A stretch of DNA of 64,000 nucleotides, taken from Salinispora fenicalii. GTDB taxonomy: Bacteria > Actinomycetota > Actinomycetes > Mycobacteriales > Micromonosporaceae. Each line of letters begins with the position of its first letter. Position 1 is the stretch's first letter. The notes below the pieces were generated by a model. It was not told where the DNA came from and ran no database searches. It was given only the letters and a program-made list of their open reading frames with translations. Made by a program: the position numbers and the translations under genes. The DNA lies in the NCBI RefSeq assembly GCF_000514815.1, contig NZ_AZWQ01000022.1, forward strand, positions 1-64,000, given 5' to 3'. Positions 44,775 to 51,668 of the stretch are shown in pieces.

Positions 44775-45014
44775 ACCCGCAGCCTGCGCCACGAGGCGCT
44801 GACCGGTCCAGCCATTTATCGGCGGCCCGAATCAGGAAAAACAGGGATGGTCGGGAGGGACTCCCACACAACGCCGCTGGCGCTGGGTCGAAAGAACAAA
44901 GTCTCCGGCGAGAGCCCTCCCGCACTAGATATTTTTCGTCATGAAAAACCGGACGTCAAGCCCGCACGGGCAGGTTTTGCACACTCCGGGTCCTACCAGC
45001 CATCAATCGTCCGA
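44775..45014. other. Intergenic region
   Basis: Between the acetyltransferase and the end of the threonine synthase gene. No supported gene; a short inverted repeat (TTTTTC and GAAAAA around 44935) may act in termination. Otherwise unremarkable. Confidence 0.3.
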
Positions 45015-46301
45015 TCAGCCCATCAGGCCGGCATCCCGGGCCGCCCGCAGTGAGGCCTTGATCCGGTGGCTCGGGCCCGCCTGATCCGCCACCGCGTCCA
45101 GGGTCTTGAGCCCCTCACCGGTATTGAAGATCACCGTCTCGGCGGTCGGGTCGAGCCGGCCGGACTCGACGAGCTTTCGCAGCGCCGCCACGGTCACCCC
45201 GCCGGCGGTCTCGGCGAAGACCCCGACGGTACGGGCGAGCAGCCGGATCCCGGCCCGGATCTCGTCGTCGTCGGCCGCCGCCATCCAACCGCCGGTCCGG
45301 CGGACCGACTCCAGGGCGTACGGGCCGGCGGCCGGGTCGCCGATGTTCAGCGACTTGGCGATGCCGGTCGGCTTGACCGGGTTGATGGTGTCACTGTCGG
45401 CGTGCAGGGCGGCGGCGATCGGGCTGCAGCCCGCCGACTGCGCCCCGAACACCCGCCAGCCGCCGGCCGGCGCCTCGACCAGGCCAATCTCGACCAACTC
45501 GGCGAACGCCTTGTCGACCTTGGTCAGCAGCTCACCGGAGGCCATCGGAATCACCACCTGGGCGGGGATTCGCCAGCCGAGTTGCTCGGCCACCTCGTAG
45601 CCGAGCGTCTTCGAGCCCTCGGCGTAGTAGGGCCGCACGTTGACGTTGACGAAGGCGGCGTCCTCGAACTCGTCGGTCTCCACCAGTTCGCCGCAGAGCC
45701 GGTTCACGTCGTCGTACGACCCGTCGATCGCGACCAGGTCCCCGCCGTACACGGCGGTGGTGAGCACCTTGCCCTGCTCCAGGTCGCTGGGGATGAACAC
45801 CACCGACGGGGCGCCGGCGCGGGCGGCGTGCGCGGCCACCGAGTTGGCCAGGTTCCCGGTGGAGGCGCAGGCGAACCGGGTGAAGCCCAACGACCGGGCG
45901 GCGGTCAGCGCCACCGACACCACCCGGTCCTTGAACGAGTGGGTCGGGTTGGCGCTGTCGTCCTTGACCCAGAGCGGCGCGGTGAGGCCCAACTCGGCGG
46001 CCAGCCGCGGGGCCGCGACCAGCGGGGTGAAGCCCGGGTCGAGGGTGACCCGGGTGGCCGGGTCCTGCCCGACCGGCAGCAGCGGCGCGTACCGCCAGAT
46101 GTTGCGCGGGCCGGCCTCGATCTGCTCGCGGGTAACGGCGGCCAGCGCGGCGGGGTCGTGGTCGACCTCCAGCGGGCCGAAGCACTCGTAACAGGCATGC
46201 TGGGCGACGAGCGGGTATCGGGCCGAACAGGCACGGCAGACCAGGGCGCGGGCCGGGCTGGTGGCGGGATCGATCCCAGACAGGGCGAGGGTGGACGTCA
46301 T
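45015..46301 (-). CDS. Threonine synthase
   Basis: 428 residues. An N-terminal zinc-ribbon-like part with Cys22, Cys25, Cys37 and Cys40 (CRAC and CYEC) precedes the PLP fold. The PLP lysine is Lys124 in NPTHSFKDR. Other motifs are STGNLANSVAAHAARAG and FAETAGGVTVAALRKL. It converts O-phosphohomoserine to threonine. ATG at 46301 with AGAGGAAT upstream. A SAM-I riboswitch lies in the leader, which links its expression to the methionine branch. Confidence 0.95.
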   Translation of the reverse strand: MTSTLALSGIDPATSPARALVCRACSARYPLVAQHACYECFGPLEVDHDPAALAAVTREQIEAGPRNIWRYAPLLPVGQDPATRVTLDPGFTPLVAAPRLAAELGLTAPLWVKDDSANPTHSFKDRVVSVALTAARSLGFTRFACASTGNLANSVAAHAARAGAPSVVFIPSDLEQGKVLTTAVYGGDLVAIDGSYDDVNRLCGELVETDEFEDAAFVNVNVRPYYAEGSKTLGYEVAEQLGWRIPAQVVIPMASGELLTKVDKAFAELVEIGLVEAPAGGWRVFGAQSAGCSPIAAALHADSDTINPVKPTGIAKSLNIGDPAAGPYALESVRRTGGWMAAADDDEIRAGIRLLARTVGVFAETAGGVTVAALRKLVESGRLDPTAETVIFNTGEGLKTLDAVADQAGPSHRIKASLRAARDAGLMG

Positions 46302-46313
46302 CTCGAGATTCCT

Positions 46314-46446
46314 CTCATCTGCCCCCGCGTCGCACTCTGCGGCGGGGCCGGAATTGGCACCTGCCCCGCCGGTCACTCTGGGTGATCACATGGGGTGGTT
46401 GCCGGGGCGTCGTCGGGCCGTGTCCCTCAGCCCCTCTGGATGAGGC
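46314..46446 (-). ncRNA. SAM-I (S-box) riboswitch
   Basis: On the coding strand: CTCATCCAGAGGGGCTGAGG, then GACACGGCCCGA and GCCCCGGCAACC, a GGTGCCAATTCC core and the closing GGGGCAGATGAG that pairs with the start. These are the hallmark elements of the S-box. It lies 13 bases before the threonine synthase start. Binding of SAM would be expected to lower expression. Borders are approximate. Confidence 0.92.
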
Positions 46447-46980
46447 ATTCAGTTGTGCCGCCGAGTCTAAGCCGGCGACCACGACCGATCACCGCCCGGT
46501 CCCATCCTGTGGCGAAATGTGATTCACCCCGCAGCGGCACCGGACCGCCCCTAACCCGGCTCACCACGACGGCCACCGCTTCACTCCCTGTGACGGGCGG
46601 GACGGTCCTGAACCAAGTGGAACTGGTTGACAACGGGCGAACGGCACGAAACGCACCTCGCCGTTGCTTACCCAACCGTCGCCAATCAACAGTGCAAACA
46701 CCACACGCACTGAGTGCGTCACCGGCCAGGCTGGCTGCTGCCATGCCCCTGTGCCGCGTTGTCGATCGCGTAGTAACGGCCGACGGCCCGGCCCGGCCCA
46801 GGCCGGTGTCGGGGCACGCCGTGTCGAAGCTGCGCGAAGGCACCGCTGTTACAGGCGATTCCGGACGCGCCAACCAGGACGGACAGCAGGATTTACACCT
46901 GGGCTGACGGGCGACCATCGGTCCGTTCCAGATGACCTGGCTATCAGGGCAAAGGTGGTGGCGCAAGGCTCATCAGCAGC
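46447..46980. other. Non-coding stretch left of the mobile-element remnants
   Basis: No supported gene. Frames here are Arg/Ser/Pro-rich and lack ribosome sites. This contains the promoter of the threonine synthase leader, which I cannot place with confidence. Confidence 0.4.
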
Positions 46981-47142
46981 CGGGGGCTGAGCCGCGCGCC
47001 GAGTGGGCCGACGGTGAGGCCGCCCGCCACACCGCCGATCGCCTGGACAGTGTCGGGCCTGAGCCGGAAGAACGGCTGGACTTTGGCTGAGCAGGCCGGG
47101 GGCGCACCCGTCACCCGGTCACTGACCGCCTACGACCACTGA
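46981..47142 (+). pseudogene. Transposase fragment (IS701-like)
   Basis: A short frame reads SGLSRKNGWTLAEQAGG, close to the conserved N-terminal stretch of IS701-type transposases (RKNGWTLAEQAG). Nothing of the catalytic DDE part follows, and the frame stops at 47140-47142. It looks like a decayed remnant. The match rests on about 17 residues. Confidence 0.45.
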
Positions 47143-47196
47143 AGGACTTCGGAAGAACTCGTCAAGCAGGGCGACGGTGCGGTCGCGGGGTCTCAG

Positions 47197-47345
47197 TCAG
47201 CCTTCGACGGCGCGCAGCGAGCGAGCGCTGTCGCGGGCGCGTGCTCGTTTGGGCAGGTCGAGCCTGGCGGCGTTGAGGGTCCGAGGCCGGATCGGGGTGT
47301 AGAAGTCACCGAGCGTGGCGAGGGTGGTGTTGATCGTGAACCTTA
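47197..47345 (-). pseudogene. Tyrosine recombinase (integrase) fragment
   Basis: A leftward frame reads TINTTLATLGDFYT and AARLDLPKRARARDSARSL, closing in RAVEG. This resembles the core-binding region of actinomycete tyrosine recombinases. The catalytic domain is missing, so it is a remnant. The identification is from pattern memory and is uncertain. Confidence 0.4.
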
Positions 47346-47430
47346 CGACCGGGTTTGAATGATCTTTCCGATGCAACCCCACACACCGCCACTCTTCACC
47401 TTTTATCGAAGTTCGTCGACAATCAGGGCC

Positions 47431-48987
47431 ATGAAGGTACGTAAGCGAGGTCTCGCCCTGGTCTCCGTCATGACGGTAATCGGCCTGGCTCTACCTGGTA
47501 CGACCACAGTTGACAGTTCGGCTGGACGCGCCCTGCCCATCCCCGTCGATCCCCGCGGCGTTGGACTACGGCCGTTCACGGGTCAGCCGGCCACAGCCCA
47601 CCCGATCGACACCGTAGAGGTGCCGCGACATCCCTTCATGGCCGCCAACGGCACCAGCAACATCCACGGCGACGCCTATCAGACCGACGCGTACCGAAAC
47701 CCCGGCCCGTCCGGACGCGACCTGACGGTGAGCAGCCGGTTACAGGGCGGAGTGTGTCTCTCAGTCACCTTTGACTCCAAGGGCCGGATCGTCACGGTCT
47801 GCATCACCCCGGGCCAGGCGCCTCGGCTGCTTCTCCTGGATCCGGACACCCTCGAGGCGATCACCACCCTGAGCCTGCCCGGCAGCACCAGCACCAGCCC
47901 CACCGAGATCGCCGGCGGCGTCTACTTCTACCTCGACAACCACGACCAGGCGATCATCCCCACCAACACCGGCGAGATCCTGGTCATCGCCGTCCAGGGC
48001 GACCGCCTCGTACCCCAACGCAGCTACGACCTCACCCCCGCCATCGGCACCAGCGGCATCGTGTCGGCCCTGCCAGACTGGTCGGGACTGCTCTGGTTCG
48101 CCGCCAAGGACGGAACCGTCGGCACCCTCGACATGACCAACGGGCGCATCGAAACACACAAATTCAACGGCGAGCAGGTCACCAACAGCATCGCCGTGGA
48201 CGAGTCCGGCGGAGTCTTTGTCGTCAGCGACCACGCGCTCTACCGGTTCGACGCCACCCCAAGCGGCCAGCCCGAGGTCACCTGGCGCGCCCCCTACGAC
48301 CGGGGGAGCCGACAGAAACCGGGCCAGATCAGCCACAGCAGCGGTACCACCCCCACCCTGATCGGCCCGGCTTCCGGTCCGGACGGTGGCTACGTGGCCA
48401 TCACCGACAACGCCGATCCGGCCATGCGAGTACTCGTGTTCGCCCGCGGCACGAACGGACCGACCGAAATCTGCGCCCAACCGGTCTTTCCCGCCACCAC
48501 CAGCGCCACTGAGAACAGCCTCATCGCCGTCGGCGGTGACATCATCGTCGAGAACAACTACGGATACCAGTTCGACGGACGGGCGCTACTCAAAGGGCTG
48601 GCCGGAGCCCGGCAGCCCGACACAGTGCCGGGTCTGACCCGGATAGACATCGACTACCCCGGCCGAAACTGCTCCATCGACTGGTCCAACACGGTCGAAC
48701 GGATCCCCAGTGTGGTCAGCAAGGTCTCGCTGGCCAACGGACTCCTGTACACCTACACCCACCCCGCTGCCGACGAACTGACATTCCGCCCCGGCGGCCA
48801 GCTACTTGGACATCCGGACGCGTGGTACCTCACCGCGATCGACGTGCACACCGGCGAACGAGTATGGAGCAGGTTGGCCGGAGCCGGACCACTTGTCAAC
48901 AACCACTACGCCCCGATCTCCATCGGACCCGACGGCGCCGCATACATCGGAGCCGTCGGTGGCCTCATCCGCATCGCTGACAGCTAA
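47431..48987 (+). CDS. Secreted propeller-like protein
   Basis: 518 residues. An N-terminal signal peptide (KVRKRGLALVSVMTVIGLAL) leads to a mature protein with repeated blade-like strands (RIVTVCITPGQAPRLLLLD, SGLLWFAAKDGTVGTLDM, GGVFVVSDHALYRFD, YAPISIGPDGAAYIGAVGG). The spacing suggests a seven-bladed PQQ- or SMP30-like beta-propeller, but no enzyme motif is visible. I do not recognise a named family. ATG at 47431 chosen. Its neighbours are mobile-element fragments. Confidence 0.75.
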   Translation: MKVRKRGLALVSVMTVIGLALPGTTTVDSSAGRALPIPVDPRGVGLRPFTGQPATAHPIDTVEVPRHPFMAANGTSNIHGDAYQTDAYRNPGPSGRDLTVSSRLQGGVCLSVTFDSKGRIVTVCITPGQAPRLLLLDPDTLEAITTLSLPGSTSTSPTEIAGGVYFYLDNHDQAIIPTNTGEILVIAVQGDRLVPQRSYDLTPAIGTSGIVSALPDWSGLLWFAAKDGTVGTLDMTNGRIETHKFNGEQVTNSIAVDESGGVFVVSDHALYRFDATPSGQPEVTWRAPYDRGSRQKPGQISHSSGTTPTLIGPASGPDGGYVAITDNADPAMRVLVFARGTNGPTEICAQPVFPATTSATENSLIAVGGDIIVENNYGYQFDGRALLKGLAGARQPDTVPGLTRIDIDYPGRNCSIDWSNTVERIPSVVSKVSLANGLLYTYTHPAADELTFRPGGQLLGHPDAWYLTAIDVHTGERVWSRLAGAGPLVNNHYAPISIGPDGAAYIGAVGGLIRIADS

Positions 48988-49343
48988 TACCGCGACGGCA
49001 GTAGGCGAGTCGATTTCGGCTCGCCACCACGATGGGTCGGGCCCGCGCGGAGGACCTGATTGCCGCTTTCCCCGCCCAGGTGCGGTGCCGGCTGTCCGCC
49101 GGCACCGCTCGCGGATAACTCGGCTACTGCCCCCGAAGAATCCACCCGATGCCCGTGGTAGAACGCTTCCGCAGGGCGGAGCGCCGCTGCCGGAGTGCAA
49201 CCCCAAGTAGGCGACCGCGCCGACGGCCAGGAGAGCATGGCCTGCATGTGGAGCTACTCCGGCAAGCGTTGCGGTAGCGACGGCCCACCCTTACCCGGGC
49301 CGAGCACGAGGGAGGGCCACATCACACGTGCTACCTGACCGCA
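48988..49343. other. Intergenic region
   Basis: Between the propeller-like gene and the short GntR gene. Only overlapping short frames with no ribosome site. A weak hairpin (GGCGAG facing CTCGCC) lies 20 bases after the propeller gene and could be its terminator. Confidence 0.4.
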
Positions 49344-49577
49344 CTACCCCAGTTCTGGACGTTCCGAGACGTACGTTCCCTTGCCCTGGTGCCCCTCAAC
49401 CAATCCACGTTCCCGAAGTATGCGCAGCGCAGTCTGGGCAGTAGTGACACTGATCTTGAAGCGGTCGGCGAACTGCGCGTCGGTCGGCAACTTGTCTCCC
49501 GGCGCAAGCTCACCCGCTCGAATCTGAGCAGTGATCGAATCCACGACACGGATGTAGTCAGCGGTACGGCGGGACAT
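49344..49577 (-). CDS. Short GntR-type winged-helix regulator
   Basis: 77 residues, only a GntR DNA-binding domain: ADYIRVVDSITAQIRAG, GDKLPTDAQFADRF, SVTTAQTALRILRERGLV, HQGKGTYV. No ligand-binding domain. GAGGAACG lies seven bases before the ATG. Similar to the protein at 3524 (shared DYIR, GDKLP and HQGKG). It is followed 190 bases upstream by another short GntR gene on the same strand. Confidence 0.85.
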   Translation of the reverse strand: MSRRTADYIRVVDSITAQIRAGELAPGDKLPTDAQFADRFKISVTTAQTALRILRERGLVEGHQGKGTYVSERPELG

Positions 49578-49768
49578 GCGGGGCGTTCCTCGCGTCGTAG
49601 CTCTCCGCTAGCAACTACGCGACCCTGGACCCTGACTCCGCCCTAGGAACGCGCCATGTCAACAACTTCGCCCTTGACCGGTCACCTCAATGACAGGCCC
49701 CTGCGGCGACCGGGATCAGCGAAACTTGTCATGGACAGCCCGCGAGAGCTCCGCCCGAACCTAGCACC

Positions 49769-50005
49769 TCAACGATCACTCGCCGGCGGAATGGCCACGA
49801 AAACGCCCATTCCCTGCCTACCCAGTAACTCACCAGACTCAATGAGGATATCGACCGCTTTGCGAACAGTGACTGGACTCGTCTCATATTGATCCGCAAG
49901 CTCCCGCGTGCTGGGCAACTTGTCACCAGGCTTGAGGATGCCCGCCTTGATCCGAGCACGAAGGTCATCCCGGATGACTCTCCATAGCGGGACGGCATGA
50001 GGCAT
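49769..50005 (-). CDS. Short GntR-type winged-helix regulator
   Basis: About 78 residues from the ATG at 50005 (a longer form begins at 50104 but is not GntR-like upstream). PLWRVIRDDLRARIKAGILK, GDKLPSTRELADQY, SPVTVRKAVDILIESGEL, and GRQGMGVFVA make up a lone winged-helix domain. It is divergent from the DivIVA-like gene at 50435. A candidate inverted operator lies at 50041-50058, just upstream of its start. Confidence 0.8.
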   Translation of the reverse strand: MPHAVPLWRVIRDDLRARIKAGILKPGDKLPSTRELADQYETSPVTVRKAVDILIESGELLGRQGMGVFVAIPPASDR

Positions 50006-50434
50006 AACCTCATCTGACCACTCGCATTTTCGATCATGGTAGACAACCTTGTCTTTACCAGCATTGCTTGTAAAGTGTGCTACTGTCAGCTGCGGATTGA
50101 ACACGGGCGATTAGAAGTGGGGTAACAGTGTGCCTACCCAGGCCGACGACCAGCGGCGGCTGGGCGATCGAGCAGGTGACAGCGCACCCATCGAGACGTA
50201 CTCCGGTATTACTTCGCCACCACGCTGCTGGGGCGGAGCGGCGAGGTAGCGCAGACGTGCTGGATCTGGACGCCGACGCCCCGACCACCAAACGCCCGCT
50301 CGCGAACGTGCGCGACGTGGGAAAGGGCCCGGGGCGGGTGCCGGGCTCCGGCCGGTACGCCACGCGCGGACGTGCCGGTCGCCCCGCCCGCCTCGGCGCC
50401 GCCCTCAACCCCGACCCGAGAGGACGTGACAGCC
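50006..50434. other. Divergent promoter region with small open frame
   Basis: Lies between the GntR gene and the DivIVA-like gene. It contains the inverted element TAGACAA-CC-TTGTCT (50041-50056). A 39-codon frame from the GTG at 50130 (VPTQADDQRRLGDRAGDSA) has no clear ribosome site and I do not claim it. Confidence 0.4.
50041..50058. promoter_or_regulatory. Candidate operator
   Basis: GGTAGACAA and TTGTCTTTACC face each other around CC, an inverted repeat with a two-base difference in the arms. It lies 36 bases upstream of the GntR start. TAGACAA half-sites recur at the paralogous locus (3802). Confidence 0.4.
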
Positions 50435-50695
50435 ATGATCTACCGAGCCCGACGCCTGTTCTCATCCCAGGTTCGCGCCGCGACCTTCGCCCGGCGTCGT
50501 TGGCGCGACGGTCTGGACCCCGAGCAGGTGTACGCCTACCTCGACCGCGTCGCCGACGAGCTGGAACGACTCACCCGGGAGGCGACCACCGCCCACGCCG
50601 AGGGTGAGCTGATCCGGCAGGCGTTGCGGCAGTGGCAGTCCCGACACGCCGACTGCCAGCCCGCCACCACCCCGAGCAGCCGATGGCACCGCTGA
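50435..50695 (+). CDS. DivIVA-like coiled-coil protein
   Basis: 86 residues. It starts at ATG 50435 with GAGAGG about ten bases upstream. The core GLDPEQVYAYLDRVADELER and the ending ALRQWQSR match the paralogue at 3968. Such short proteins share the DivIVA start and coiled coil but lack the long C-terminal part. It may self-associate. The second gene found at the first locus is missing here. Function unknown. Confidence 0.75.
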   Translation: MIYRARRLFSSQVRAATFARRRWRDGLDPEQVYAYLDRVADELERLTREATTAHAEGELIRQALRQWQSRHADCQPATTPSSRWHR

Positions 50696-50765
50696 GCACG
50701 GTGGACCGACGTAACTGCCTGCCGCCAGGCGCTGAGCGCGGTGGACCGACCACGCCCGCGTGCCG

Positions 50766-51668
50766 TTAGGACACGACATCCTTGCGGGTGAAGCGCCAGA
50801 AGGCCAGGCCCCAGAAGAGCGTCGCGTAGCTGATCGCCGAGATCGCTCCCCGGACCACGTCGTCGGTCTGGATCGGTGTCGACAGCAGCCCCAGCCAGGC
50901 GGTGCTGTAGTGGGTCGGCAGGAAGGCCCGCAGCACGCCGAGGGCGGTGATCTGGTCGAGGATGCTGGACAGGATCCAGAGCAGCACCGCCCCGCCGACC
51001 GCGCCCAGCGCGGCGTCCGTCGACACCGACAGCAGCACGGCCAGACCCGCCACCACCAGCAGTACGACGGCCAGGTAGCCGAGCACCGCCAGCAACCGCA
51101 GCAGCCCCTCCCCCGGCTCCAGCTCGGCGGCGACCGTGCTGCGCAGCGGGCCCCACCCGTAGCGCAGGGTGCCGAGCAGCAGCGCGGTGCCGGCGAGCAG
51201 GAGCAGCGCCAGCGCCGAGTAGGTGAGCGCCACCAGCAGTTTCACCGCGAGCAGTCGGGCCCGCGGCACCGGCACGGCGAGCAGGTAGCGCAGGCTGCCC
51301 CAGCTCGCCTCGCTGGCCACCGTGTCGCCGCAGAAGAGCGCCACTACGACCACCAGCAGGAACGACGCGGAGACGAAGAGGGCGAAGAGGGTGAAGTTCA
51401 GTCCACCGGAGGTGGCGAACTCGACCAGGCTGCCGAACTCGCCGCGTCCGTTGTCGTCGTCGCCCGAGTCGAACTGGAACGCGATCAAGATGATCAGCGG
51501 CAGCAGCACCATGAAGCCCAGCGCGAGCTGGGTCCGTCGCCGCGACGCCTGCCGCCGGAACTCGGCCCCGAACGGCAGCGTGGCGAAGGGGCGGTAGCCC
51601 GCCGCCGCGCCGGACGGGGTGCCGCCGGAATCGCCCGCACCGGGCTCGACCGTCGTCTGCGCCATCAT
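50766..51668 (-). CDS. ABC transporter permease
   Basis: 300 residues with six membrane segments (for example LALGFMVLLPLIILIAFQF, FTLFALFVSASFLLVVVVAL, AVLGYLAVVLLVVAGLAVLL), of the ABC-2 type. The N-terminal stretch is Gly/Ala-rich and cytoplasmic. Its start overlaps the stop of the fused hydrolase/ATPase gene, so they are translationally coupled and should form one transporter. Substrate unknown. Confidence 0.9.
   Translation of the reverse strand: MMAQTTVEPGAGDSGGTPSGAAAGYRPFATLPFGAEFRRQASRRRTQLALGFMVLLPLIILIAFQFDSGDDDNGRGEFGSLVEFATSGGLNFTLFALFVSASFLLVVVVALFCGDTVASEASWGSLRYLLAVPVPRARLLAVKLLVALTYSALALLLLAGTALLLGTLRYGWGPLRSTVAAELEPGEGLLRLLAVLGYLAVVLLVVAGLAVLLSVSTDAALGAVGGAVLLWILSSILDQITALGVLRAFLPTHYSTAWLGLLSTPIQTDDVVRGAISAISYATLFWGLAFWRFTRKDVVS

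Noticed and set aside
45066..46385. 439-codon frame antisense to the threonine synthase
   Set aside because: Shadow frame of low complexity.
50130..50249. 39-codon frame before the DivIVA-like gene
   Set aside because: No clear ribosome site and no recognisable features; may be chance.
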